Positions 29,942 to 38,692 of a stretch of 64,000 nucleotides of DNA are shown piece by piece. Numbering within the stretch: position 1 is the stretch's first letter; every line of letters starts with the position of its first letter. This DNA is from JAUIIK01 sp963745675 (GTDB taxonomy: Bacteria; Chloroflexota; Chloroflexia; Thermomicrobiales; CFX8). The DNA lies in contig CAVUYM010000012.1 of assembly GCA_963745675.1 (NCBI GenBank), positions 310,001 through 374,000 of the forward strand, read 5' to 3'. The notes beneath the pieces were generated by a model. It did not search any database and had not been told where the DNA came from. It saw only the letters and a program-made list of their open reading frames with translations. The position numbers and the translations under genes were made by a program.

Positions 29942-32017
29942 TCAGATAGCTTCTGTTCTTCGAGGGCAGTGACACTCGCGCCCAGGGATTACGGAACGAG
30001 CCAGGTCAACGGTCGAAGAGTGACGGGTAAAGATGAATAGTTGATGGTCAGATGCCAGAGTGTCAAGAGCTCGCATTGCCTCGACTGCCTGTTGTGGATC
30101 GAAATTGACAAGAATATCGTCGATGAGCACCGGCAGCCGCTGCCCGCGACGACCAGCGGTTCGAATGAGGCCAATGCGCAACGCCAAATACGCCTGTTCC
30201 CGCGTTCCACGACCCATTTCGGCAGTGCTAATCTGGCGCCCATCGCGGCCAACTGCGGTGATCCCATCGTCGAGGGCGATCAATTGGTGATATGTGCCGA
30301 AGGTCATGGAATCGAATGCGTCGCTGGCAAAACGGAGAAGATGTGATCGCTGGCTCTGGAGGAGGGAGCGTACCGCCTCGTCGATGAGTATCCTGGCGGC
30401 GATCGTCGTGGACCAGTCGCATAGCTGCTCGTGAAGCGAAGTCAGCAGTTCCTCGCGCTGGAAACGCAGCTCTGTACCCCGCCGGTCATTCTCGAGGAGG
30501 TGTAGCTGCTCATCGAGCTTTGCGCGCTCGATCAACAGGGCATCACGACGCATAGCAGCCGCCTGTAGCGCAACAGCAGGAGTGGCGCCAACAGCGTCTG
30601 TCGATCCCAAGTCTTCGATGAGCGATTGCCAATCTGCCAGCGCTGCTGTGAGTCCGGCGTCTCGTTGTTCCAGCAGTGCATACGTTTCGGAATACGCCGG
30701 GCGGCGTTCTTCTTCCAACAGCTCACGATCCTTCTCCGGGCGCTCTGGGCGGGAAGTCTCCAGCATCTCTGTATGAGTACGTTCCAACCGGTCAATTTCA
30801 TCATCGATATGTGCTGGATCGATCTGCATCGCCATGGCCGAATGGAGGAAGCGTCCCTCGGCTTCGCGGTGCGTCAACTCGAGATGAAGGAGTGCCTGAA
30901 GCTGTGCCGATTCAAAACGAGCGCGTGCGATAGCGGCGAGAACAAGCGTAATCAAGCCGGGCACCGCAGAAGCAATACCGAAAGTCAGTACCACCTTTTG
31001 ACCGGCAACGGCTCCGATGACCACGGGTAACATGACGCCCGCCACAAGCAATGCTAGGAACCATGGGCTACGAGGGATTTTCTGTTGTTCGATCGTCTGC
31101 TGGTAGACATCACTCATCCGGCGTACTGCTTGAAGGCGAGTCCAATTTTCTCGTAGCTCGTCGATCCCACGCCGCAAACGGGCATGGTCCTTCAATTCAT
31201 CTTGCGGCGCTCCCTCCGTGCGGTCAGAATCTTGTTCAGACTGACTCATGCGCGCTTCGGTTGTAGCTTCGTCTTCTTGTGCCCTGTCCCGGCGTTCTTC
31301 TTCTATGAGGGGCTGTTCGACGTGGCCGATTACAGCGATCTCATACTCGACCTGTCGAATGTCGAGGTTGACTTCATCGCGTCGGCGTCGCAATTCATGG
31401 TAGCTGTCGGCTTCGCTCCCGATGACTGCCAAAGCGCGTTCGATTTCATCTAGATCGCGTACGAGCTGAGAGATCGCACCATCGCTCTGACACGGATCAA
31501 ATATCTCTTTCGCTCGACCGTCGATCTGGCACAGGATCTCCGGGAGCTGTTCGATTCCAAGCCCAGAGGCATACTCGCGCGCACTCGCTGCGTCTCCTGA
31601 CAGAGCTTCTATTGGAAGCAAGGCTTCTGCTCCGAAGGCGAAGCACGATCTATAGACATCGGACGAGATGTGAGCCAGCAAATCATGAAGCACTTCGTCC
31701 CCGGCGACTTTGCCATCTGGCCCGATAACGCTCGCTCTCCCGTTGCGCGTCTGGAGAAAGCGCTCGATGCTATAGCGCTGTTTATCTCCAGATCGCACGA
31801 TGAGGCGGCCGCCATATCGATCGGAAGCTGTGCCTTGCCGGGCAGCCTGTAAGGATGTTGGCGGGAAACCGAAGAGAATCGCCTGGATGAGGGCATGGAT
31901 TGCTGATGGTCCTGTCTGGCCTGGTTCGTGGATGATCGCAACACGGTTAGAGAACGGTCCAAGCTGAACCCGGTTGAAGTGACCGAATGCGCTGATTTCG
32001 ATGCTTTCTATTCTCAT
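29942..32017 (-). CDS. YhaN/SbcC-like SMC-family protein with degenerate ATP site
   Basis: 691 residues in the YhaN layout: an N-terminal half-ATPase (IEISAFGHFNRVQLGPFS), long coiled coils, a hydrophobic double helix at about 320-365, and a C-terminal half-ATPase. Nucleotide-binding residues are lost. The P-loop region is EPGQTGPSAI (31-40), where relatives have G-x-N-E-A-G-K-S-T; the Lys is Pro37 and the Thr is Ala39. The signature LSxGT is MGRGT (601-605). Walker B RLPVLIDD (627-634) is kept. Its start overlaps the stop of the phosphoesterase gene by 4 bases (ATGA), so the two are translated together. Likely a structural partner on DNA rather than an ATP-driven one. Confidence 0.82.
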   Translation of the reverse strand: MRIESIEISAFGHFNRVQLGPFSNRVAIIHEPGQTGPSAIHALIQAILFGFPPTSLQAARQGTASDRYGGRLIVRSGDKQRYSIERFLQTRNGRASVIGPDGKVAGDEVLHDLLAHISSDVYRSCFAFGAEALLPIEALSGDAASAREYASGLGIEQLPEILCQIDGRAKEIFDPCQSDGAISQLVRDLDEIERALAVIGSEADSYHELRRRRDEVNLDIRQVEYEIAVIGHVEQPLIEEERRDRAQEDEATTEARMSQSEQDSDRTEGAPQDELKDHARLRRGIDELRENWTRLQAVRRMSDVYQQTIEQQKIPRSPWFLALLVAGVMLPVVIGAVAGQKVVLTFGIASAVPGLITLVLAAIARARFESAQLQALLHLELTHREAEGRFLHSAMAMQIDPAHIDDEIDRLERTHTEMLETSRPERPEKDRELLEEERRPAYSETYALLEQRDAGLTAALADWQSLIEDLGSTDAVGATPAVALQAAAMRRDALLIERAKLDEQLHLLENDRRGTELRFQREELLTSLHEQLCDWSTTIAARILIDEAVRSLLQSQRSHLLRFASDAFDSMTFGTYHQLIALDDGITAVGRDGRQISTAEMGRGTREQAYLALRIGLIRTAGRRGQRLPVLIDDILVNFDPQQAVEAMRALDTLASDHQLFIFTRHSSTVDLARSVIPGRECHCPRRTEAI

Positions 32018-33243
32018 GCTTGCGTGCCGAGAATTTCCAGTGCGACCGTTTCGGCTCTCCTGACAATAGTGGTGAGGTCGTCTTTTGTTAAGCGGGCTCT
32101 TCGGTGGTACGAGCTGATGCGGTCGTCGCTCAGCAGAATAGAGAGGTCGTCGCAGAGCCGTTGGCGGATGTCTGGATTAGAGGGCAAGCCATCGCTCAAA
32201 CGAAGAACGTGCGCAACAATATCGTCTGCCTGCATGAGAGTCTGCCGGTCGACGGGAGCAGTGTTCTGCCGCTCGATTCGATAGCACCAGGCGAAGTCAG
32301 CCCGTTCGCTGAATAGTTCATTCAACTGGATAGCAATGCCGTTGTTTTGCAATGTAGCTGGCGACTCTTTTGCTCGCGGGACTTTGCTGTGAAATATGAT
32401 TTGATAGAGCAATGGTCGCCCCTGGGCTGCTTCAAGCCGCTCGTTAACACGGAGCATCAGCATCTCTAGCAGAGCAGCTTCTGATTCAACATCTGAAATT
32501 TCAACGTTGATCACTGCCCATCGGATTGCATCGAGCGCGTAAAATTGCGTCGTCGTCGCGCCGTCCTCCTCGACGTCGACCAGATAGACCCCGCATGGTC
32601 CTGCCTGGTTCGGCTGGACAGCTTGTGGAGTACCTGGATAGATAATGTGTGGTTCACCTGCCTGTACGATTTGCCGTTTGTGGCGCATACCAAGCGCCCA
32701 GTAGTTGACGGCCAAATCGGGGAGTTGCTTTCGCCAGGGATCAATATCTCCGTAGAACATACCGATGGTGTGTGGAGCCGACGCAGCGTTTACAAGCGCC
32801 TGCGGGAGATTGGGAATTGGCGCGGACGGCGAGTTACTAATGCCGGCGACCTCGACCAGACCATCGCCATCTACAGGAACGGCTTCGGGAACAGGTCCGA
32901 AGCGATGGGCCAGCCGCGGAAATCGCATGCGAGAGGTCCAGTCATCCAGTGGATCGGCATGGCCGTGGCAGATGAACCCGCGAATACCGGCCGCATCAAG
33001 ACGTTCTAAACCTTCGATCAGGTGTAACTGTGCGCGCAGGCTGCGATCCTCGCCATCATATACATCGCCGGCGATCAACAGCGCATCAGCTTTTTGCTCG
33101 ATGGTGAAGTCAATGATGTGCTGGAAGGTGTCGAACGTCGCAGTACGAAGGACTTCAGCAACTCGCGAGGGCATCCCGCGAATTCCACGAAACTGACGAT
33201 CCAGGTGCAGATCTGCTGTGTGGACGAAGCGGATCAGACTCAC
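32014..33243 (-). CDS. YhaO/SbcD-like metallophosphoesterase with an eroded second metal site
   Basis: 409 residues. Metal-1 ligands by Mre11 comparison are present: Asp11 and His13 (HTADLH), Asp60 (AGDVYD) and the last His of the GHxH motif (His188 in WALGMRH). Metal-2 and catalytic positions are replaced: GNHD reads GHAD (94-97), the HGN motif reads YGD (164-166), and the first His of GHxH is Met186. Fold motifs such as YPGTPQAVQPNQAGPCGVYLVDVE remain. The loss is selective, so nuclease activity is doubtful while the fold seems kept. First gene of an operon with the YhaN-like gene. A 14-bp palindrome lies 20 bp upstream. Confidence 0.82.
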   Translation of the reverse strand: MSLIRFVHTADLHLDRQFRGIRGMPSRVAEVLRTATFDTFQHIIDFTIEQKADALLIAGDVYDGEDRSLRAQLHLIEGLERLDAAGIRGFICHGHADPLDDWTSRMRFPRLAHRFGPVPEAVPVDGDGLVEVAGISNSPSAPIPNLPQALVNAASAPHTIGMFYGDIDPWRKQLPDLAVNYWALGMRHKRQIVQAGEPHIIYPGTPQAVQPNQAGPCGVYLVDVEEDGATTTQFYALDAIRWAVINVEISDVESEAALLEMLMLRVNERLEAAQGRPLLYQIIFHSKVPRAKESPATLQNNGIAIQLNELFSERADFAWCYRIERQNTAPVDRQTLMQADDIVAHVLRLSDGLPSNPDIRQRLCDDLSILLSDDRISSYHRRARLTKDDLTTIVRRAETVALEILGTQA

Positions 33244-33262
33244 ACCATATCCTATGCAATGT

Positions 33263-33276
33263 AGTGTACGTACACT
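33263..33276. promoter_or_regulatory. Palindromic putative operator before the YhaO/YhaN-like operon
   Basis: AGTGTACGTACACT is a perfect 14-bp palindrome 20 bases upstream of the ATG at 33243, where a repressor would block transcription. The binding protein is unknown. Confidence 0.5.
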
Positions 33277-33427
33277 CTACTGCTGGATGATACCATCTGG
33301 CGCTGCAAGGATTAGCCATGTTGTTGTGTTGGATACTGAAACCGATCGTCAAGTCGCCGTTGGCGTCGGGGCAATCAGCGCGCGACTCGAAGCGGTGGAT
33401 GAAATCTGATCCGATGCCAATAAAATA

Positions 33428-33456
33428 CCGACCCGCGAGTAGGTCTCGCGGGTCGG
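33428..33456 (-). terminator. Intrinsic terminator of the GerMN gene
   Basis: A perfect 12-bp GC-rich stem (33428-33439 with 33445-33456) and 5-base loop is followed on the minus strand by TATTTTATTGG. It lies 23 bases after the stop codon of the 33479-34759 gene. Confidence 0.8.
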
Positions 33457-33478
33457 CCTGTGCATTACGAAACAGTCA

Positions 33479-34759
33479 CTACTGCAGCGAGAGGATATCC
33501 TCGAGCGACTCGCCATTGATGAAGATATCGACCGCATCCACATTCGGGAATTGCAGGACGGTTTCTTCGAGTTGCGACTGGATACGCGGGTGTTCGCAGA
33601 TACCGGCGATCGAGAAGGTTCCACTCATCTGAACCGTCGCCAGTCCGTCCACAACTGTGACCGAATCAACGTTGACATCCCATGCATAGAAGGCTGTCGA
33701 GAGGCCGGATTCACCGAAGTCGGGCCCCGGAATCGAAAGCAGTTCCTCTAACGCCCCGACGATGGGATCAACATTGCCCGGTATCGTGCGGGTGATCCCG
33801 ACCAGGCTATCGCCGCAACCGATCATTTCGCCCGATGCGCCGTTGTCGCCAATAGCGACGAGATAGACGGTCACATCCTGGGTGGCGACATTACCGTAGC
33901 GCCAGTTGTAGTAATGCTGTCCCACGTTCCCCGCTTCGACCTGCCAGCCGGGCTCGTTTGTCGGCGTGTATGTCAGACAGCGACGCTCGAAGCACTGGAA
34001 CAGGACATCCTTTTCGACCCCACCAACCGGGATCGTCGTCCAGTAGGCTTCGGTGATCGGCAAGCCAGTGGCGTAATAGGGGTTCGGGAAGAGCGGCCCT
34101 TCGTAGGGCATGCCGTTGTCGACGACCAGTCCGGTCGAATTCATGAAGGACCAGAAGACCGAAGCTACGGTGTGGTTGGTTTCGGAGACAAAGGTCTCCG
34201 CAGTGACGCCTGCATTGGCATAGGTGGCGTCGCTCGAAACATTGCCGCTGGCATCTGCGGTTGCAGTAATGACCGAACCAGTGTCTGCGGCAGGTTCGCC
34301 CATTAATTGCGCGACGGTGGCGTAGGTTGGTGAATTCGCGTCATCAACCTGATCACCGGCGACATTCCCGAGGGCTGGCGGGTGTTGCTCGAAGGTGTTG
34401 TCGCCCATCTGCATCTGGCCCGTCGCCATTTCAATCACGAGCAGGCCGTTGGTGACGTACCAGAGCTCGTTCTTGTTGGCGTCGGGGAAGGTGATCTCCA
34501 TGCGGCTCTTGTCGAAGTACTGCACCCGCCGCATGGCATTTGGCGATTCAGCGTACGTTTCATCGAGGCCTGGTGATATTGGACCTGGTCCCCAGATCCA
34601 GGTGCGATCAACTAGCCCCTCGGCCACATGTAAATCGGTATGCGCCCAGCGATCGTAGAACACCTCCTGGTCATAGGTGATAGCCAGCGCCGATCCCGGA
34701 CCGATCATTGCCAGCAAAAGCGATATCACAGCGACAACTGGAAGCCACTTTCGAATCAT
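33479..34759 (-). CDS. Secreted GerMN-domain protein
   Basis: 426 residues. A clear signal peptide (MIRKWLPVVAVISLLLAMIGPGSALA) begins at an ATG with GGAGGAG upstream. The N-terminal 260 residues are a beta-rich region with 'VQYFDKSRMEITFPD' and 'VLFQCFERRCLTYTPTNEPGWQVEAGNVGQHYYNWRY', which resemble the FExHP repeats of the 12629-14410 protein. The C-terminal 130 residues fit GerMN: 'VTVYLVAIGDNG', 'IVGALEELLSIP', 'VTVVDGLATVQMSGTF', 'DAVDIFINGESLEDIL'. GerMN is known from spore germination proteins and from lipoproteins of non-sporulating bacteria. Probably extracytoplasmic. Ends in a clear terminator. Confidence 0.82.
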   Translation of the reverse strand: MIRKWLPVVAVISLLLAMIGPGSALAITYDQEVFYDRWAHTDLHVAEGLVDRTWIWGPGPISPGLDETYAESPNAMRRVQYFDKSRMEITFPDANKNELWYVTNGLLVIEMATGQMQMGDNTFEQHPPALGNVAGDQVDDANSPTYATVAQLMGEPAADTGSVITATADASGNVSSDATYANAGVTAETFVSETNHTVASVFWSFMNSTGLVVDNGMPYEGPLFPNPYYATGLPITEAYWTTIPVGGVEKDVLFQCFERRCLTYTPTNEPGWQVEAGNVGQHYYNWRYGNVATQDVTVYLVAIGDNGASGEMIGCGDSLVGITRTIPGNVDPIVGALEELLSIPGPDFGESGLSTAFYAWDVNVDSVTVVDGLATVQMSGTFSIAGICEHPRIQSQLEETVLQFPNVDAVDIFINGESLEDILSLQ

Positions 34760-35019
34760 CGTGATTGCTGTCTCCTCCGTAAGAAACCGGGTAGAGCAAC
34801 GCTCGCTCTACCTTCTTATTATGCTGGACGCCGGTCGATCTGGATACGTTTCAACTTATCCGATATTTCGCTGGAACTATGACTCGGGAATATTCCCACT
34901 GGTACATGAACGCATTGGCGCGGGAAGAGGTTGCAAACTCCCTATCCTGCGGCAACTTGCGTAACCAGAAACCGTCCAAAAGCTCGCGTTTGCGCCGACC
35001 AAATCCGGAAACAGGTGCA

Positions 35020-36789
35020 CTAAATTAAATGCGCCGTCTGGCTGGCGATCTGTGCCGCCTGGCCTGCTTCCCAGATCAAGCGGTTCTGGCCGCGAACGAG
35101 TGTGTTGACCAGCACTGGTCGTTCGTCGTCGCTTGCTTCAGGTATGTCTCGCGCAAACGCCAGATCAGGCAGAGTCGGGATCGTGCGGGCCGGATCTTGG
35201 CGGAAGCGGCCGTCGCGTGTGTAGCCGAGCGACACCAGCGTCCGTCCAATGGCGCGTTGCGCGGCATTGACCCGGCGTATGATTGCCCGATCCGCATCAT
35301 CGTCAAGCCTGGCGCTGGCCTCGTAGAAGCCATCGAGCGCTGAGCGCAACCGTCCGAGCGCTTCCTGGCTCGCCTCAAAGCTGAAGGTTTCTCCGGCCGC
35401 CTCCTGGTAGCTTGAGACCGTGGCCAAAAGTTCATCGACCGTCGCGCGATAGTCGAAGGGCATGACCGGCGCATTGAGTGAGCGCAGCAGGGTCGCCGCG
35501 TAGACCTTCATGTCGCGCTGCAGGTTGTCGCGGTCGGCAATCTCCATCGTGTCGTCTTCCGTGTGCCAGGCGATGTTCGCGCCACATCCGCCGACGGCGT
35601 AGTAGCCCTTCTCCTGACGCAGCTCGTCGGGCATCGTCGATGAGAGCATGAAATAGGTCGTGATCCCGAGGTTGTTGAAGGAGCAGTCGCCGGCTCGCAG
35701 AACGTGCCCTTCGCCGCTCGATTCCAGTCCGGTGATGTCGCGAATGACCGACTGGCAGAAACCTTCGGCCTCGCTCATCCAGGAGACGCCTTCATACACC
35801 GTCGCCCAGCGGCAACCGGGTGAGTCGCAATTGACGTGGCTGACGCAGTTGGCCATCAGATCGAGTGCGAATGCGTCGGCGTACCAGGTCGATCCGGCGT
35901 AGCGTCCATGCGAATGGCCGCTCCACCATGCAACACGCAGCGAGCGTTTAAGGCTCGACCGGTGGGAGTGGAAGACGCGAGCTAGTTCGAGCAGGGTAGC
36001 GTCGCCTGTAGCGTTGTCGCCGATGCCGACGTGCCAGGAGTCGAGGTGGCCGTGGAAGAGCACGAACTCGTCGGGGAATTCATTTCCCTCGATCTCGGCG
36101 ACGATGACCGGAATCTGCCTCCAACCGGTATCGACCTGATTCGAGAAGGCGACCTCGACTGTTCCATTTTCGAGCATCCCGATCAGTTCTTTGCCGTCGG
36201 AATTGTTGATCGTAATGATCGGGAACGGAGCGCCGCGGTCAGTCGAATCGACATCGGGCGAACCCCAGGATGTTGTCGTGATGCCTTCGTGAATATTCTC
36301 ACCGGGGTTGATGAAGAGTGCGGCGATGGCTCCCGAAGCGGCCAGATCGAATCCCCGGGCCGCGATCCCCATACCTTCGGTCATGACGATCTTGCCGGAA
36401 AGGTCCATTTCGACATTGTGGCGCTGCTCGCCGAAAAGTTCGTCCATGCCCTCGGCCTGGATCGCTGGTACATAGACCAGTTCAGCGGTGACTTCTTCAC
36501 CACCAGTTTGGGGCGAGAACGAGGTCGTCTTGACCCGATACTCCTTGCCTTCGTCGCCGCGCCCAGAGGGCACCATCCTCAGCGTCGCTGGCCCCGGCAG
36601 GCTGATCAACGTCGTCGGGTAGTGCACTTGATGTGGAACGCCCCAGCCCTCCAGCTTGTCGGTGATGTATTTCGCTGCTTTCGCTTCATCCTCCGACCCA
36701 GAAAGCCGGGTTAGTTGGGAGAACTCTTCCAGCAGTCCCCACGGCTCATCGGTGCTGATGCTCGTCCAGAATCGTCGTCTCGACTGCAT
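35020..36789 (-). CDS. M28-family peptidase-like protein with PA domain
   Basis: 589 residues, no signal peptide. A PA-type insert (about 110-220, 'DLSGKIVMTEGMGIAARGFDLAASGAIAALFI') precedes the M28 core: 'VLFHGHLDSWHVGIGDNATGDATLLELAR' with metal His and Asp, 'NCDSPG' (Asp) and 'AWHTEDDTMEIAD' (His). Where M28 enzymes carry the catalytic and metal Glu pair before 'GxxGS', this protein reads WWSGHSHGRYAGSTWY, with neither Glu. A helical C-terminal region follows. It may be an altered-specificity or non-peptidase member; I could not check how widespread the 'GHSHGRYAGS' form is. Confidence 0.83.
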   Translation of the reverse strand: MQSRRRFWTSISTDEPWGLLEEFSQLTRLSGSEDEAKAAKYITDKLEGWGVPHQVHYPTTLISLPGPATLRMVPSGRGDEGKEYRVKTTSFSPQTGGEEVTAELVYVPAIQAEGMDELFGEQRHNVEMDLSGKIVMTEGMGIAARGFDLAASGAIAALFINPGENIHEGITTTSWGSPDVDSTDRGAPFPIITINNSDGKELIGMLENGTVEVAFSNQVDTGWRQIPVIVAEIEGNEFPDEFVLFHGHLDSWHVGIGDNATGDATLLELARVFHSHRSSLKRSLRVAWWSGHSHGRYAGSTWYADAFALDLMANCVSHVNCDSPGCRWATVYEGVSWMSEAEGFCQSVIRDITGLESSGEGHVLRAGDCSFNNLGITTYFMLSSTMPDELRQEKGYYAVGGCGANIAWHTEDDTMEIADRDNLQRDMKVYAATLLRSLNAPVMPFDYRATVDELLATVSSYQEAAGETFSFEASQEALGRLRSALDGFYEASARLDDDADRAIIRRVNAAQRAIGRTLVSLGYTRDGRFRQDPARTIPTLPDLAFARDIPEASDDERPVLVNTLVRGQNRLIWEAGQAAQIASQTAHLI

Positions 36790-37192
36790 CGTCTTTCCAA
36801 TGTTGATTCATTTCCGTCTCCTTGTGTTCCATACCCTGACGTGTTCAGTCTGAACGTAGTACGAACACTCCCAGTCTGCAACGGTTCGGATCAGCCCTCC
36901 AATATCGACAACCAGGCTATGAGTCTCTCGCATTGGCAGGGCTCTGCTCGTTGAATGAGGCATATCGTGAGACTGGATAAGGATCCGGTCCAAACGGCAA
37001 GGCAGTGAGAACCGCACCGTCCACGACTGTCTGTTATAGTCACGTTTCTAATGGCGAGTGGCTTGGTTTTCCCTGCCTCCAATTCCATCGCATAAATATT
37101 GCCCCTTCTCTTGCTGGTAATTGAGAGCAGGGACGCTCGTGTATTCGTCCCCGGCGGCATTGGCACGCGGGGAAAGATAGGGTTGCGCCTGA
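36790..37192. other. Intergenic, nothing recognised
   Basis: Divergent promoter region for the M28 gene (minus) and SulP gene (plus). Short open frames lack ribosome sites or family resemblance. Confidence 0.35.
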
Positions 37193-38674
37193 ATGATTCT
37201 GTCTCGATTACCCGCCGACTGGTTCGGCAACATACGCGGCGATCTCCTTGCCGGGCTGGTCGTCGCACTTGCCCTCATCCCGGAAGCAATTGCCTTTTCG
37301 ATTATCGCCGGCGTCGATCCCAAGGTTGGGCTTTACGCGTCATTCTCGATGGCGGTGATCATTGCCTTCACTGGTGGACGGCCCGGCATGATCTCAGCCG
37401 CCACGGCTGCAATGGCGCTGGTCATGGTGAAGCTCGTTAAGGATCACGGTCTCCAATTTCTCTTCGCCGCGACGATTCTGACCGGTATCCTGCAAACCAT
37501 CGCCGGTTTGTTGAAACTTGGCTCGGTCATGCGCTTTGTCTCGCGATCGGTGACGACCGGATTCGTGAACGCGCTGGCGATCCTGATCTTCCTGGCGCAA
37601 GTGCCAGAACTTATCGATGTCAACCGGGCTACCTATCCAATGGTCGCCGGCGGCCTGGCTATCATCTATTTGCTCCCGCGTGTAACGAAGATCGTACCGT
37701 CTCCGTTGATCACTATCATCGTCCTGACCGCGATTTCGATGACAACCGGATTTGATCTGCGGACCGTCGGTGATCTGGGCGAGCTGCCATCGTCCCTGCC
37801 CGTCTTTCTTCTACCCGACATCCCCTTGAATCTCGACACGTTCCTGATCATCCTGCCGTATTCGCTGACGCTGACGGTGGTGGGCTTGCTCGAATCACTG
37901 ATGACCGCCTCGATTGTCGATGATCTCACGGATACGACGAGTGACAAGAACCGTGAATGCAGGGGCCAGGGCATGGCGAACATCGCCACCGGATTCCTCG
38001 GCGGCATGGCAGGCTGTGCGATGATTGGGCAGTCGGTCATCAACATTAAGTCCGGCGGCCGCGGGCGTTTGTCGGCCTTCGCTGCCGGCGTGTTCTTACT
38101 CATACTCATCGTCGGCCTGGGCGATTGGGTCGCGCGGATCCCGATGGCCGCGCTTGTAGCGGTGATGATCATGGTTTCAATCGGCACGTTTAGCTGGACG
38201 TCAATCAGCAATCTGCGGACTCATCCGCGCAGTTCCAGTGTCGTGATGCTGGCGACGGTGGCGGTCGTCGTCTACACCCACAATCTCGCCGCCGGTGTCC
38301 TGGTCGGGGTGCTGTTTAGCGGTATCTTCTTCGCCTGGAAGGTGGGGCAGATTGTCCAGATCAACTCGTTTGCCTCGGACGATGGCCTCGATCGGACCTA
38401 TGTCGTGACTGGCCAGATCTTCTTCGCGTCGTCGGAAACCTTCACCTCTGCCTTCGACTTTCAAGAAGTGCTCGAGAAGGTGACGATCGATGTCTCGCGC
38501 TCCCATTTCTGGGACATCTCAGCAGTGGCAGCGCTCGATAAGGTCGTCATGAAGTTCCGCCGCGAGGGGAGCGTGGTTGAGGTGGTCGGTTTGAATGAAG
38601 CCAGCCGGACGATCGTCGACAAACTTGCGATTCATGACAAGATAGATGAACTCGATCTTCTATCTACGCATTGA
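37193..38674 (+). CDS. SulP-family inorganic anion transporter with STAS domain
   Basis: 493 residues. 'LPADWFGNIRGDLLAGLVVALALIPEAIAFSIIAGVDPKVGLYASF' is the SulP signature, with about ten or more helices and a C-terminal STAS domain (about 400-493; 'VTIDVSRSHFWDISAVAALDKVVMKFRREG'). The family carries sulfate, bicarbonate or related anions across the inner membrane. The Asp-Ile-Ser motif in STAS is where phosphorylatable Ser sits in related regulators. The universal stress protein gene begins 18 bases downstream and is probably co-transcribed. Confidence 0.9.
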   Translation: MILSRLPADWFGNIRGDLLAGLVVALALIPEAIAFSIIAGVDPKVGLYASFSMAVIIAFTGGRPGMISAATAAMALVMVKLVKDHGLQFLFAATILTGILQTIAGLLKLGSVMRFVSRSVTTGFVNALAILIFLAQVPELIDVNRATYPMVAGGLAIIYLLPRVTKIVPSPLITIIVLTAISMTTGFDLRTVGDLGELPSSLPVFLLPDIPLNLDTFLIILPYSLTLTVVGLLESLMTASIVDDLTDTTSDKNRECRGQGMANIATGFLGGMAGCAMIGQSVINIKSGGRGRLSAFAAGVFLLILIVGLGDWVARIPMAALVAVMIMVSIGTFSWTSISNLRTHPRSSSVVMLATVAVVVYTHNLAAGVLVGVLFSGIFFAWKVGQIVQINSFASDDGLDRTYVVTGQIFFASSETFTSAFDFQEVLEKVTIDVSRSHFWDISAVAALDKVVMKFRREGSVVEVVGLNEASRTIVDKLAIHDKIDELDLLSTH

Positions 38675-38692
38675 TGGCTACAGGAGGAGACC

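Noticed and set aside
33263..33276. Calling the palindrome a LexA box
   Set aside because: It does not match a LexA motif I know for certain, and no lexA gene is present to compare.
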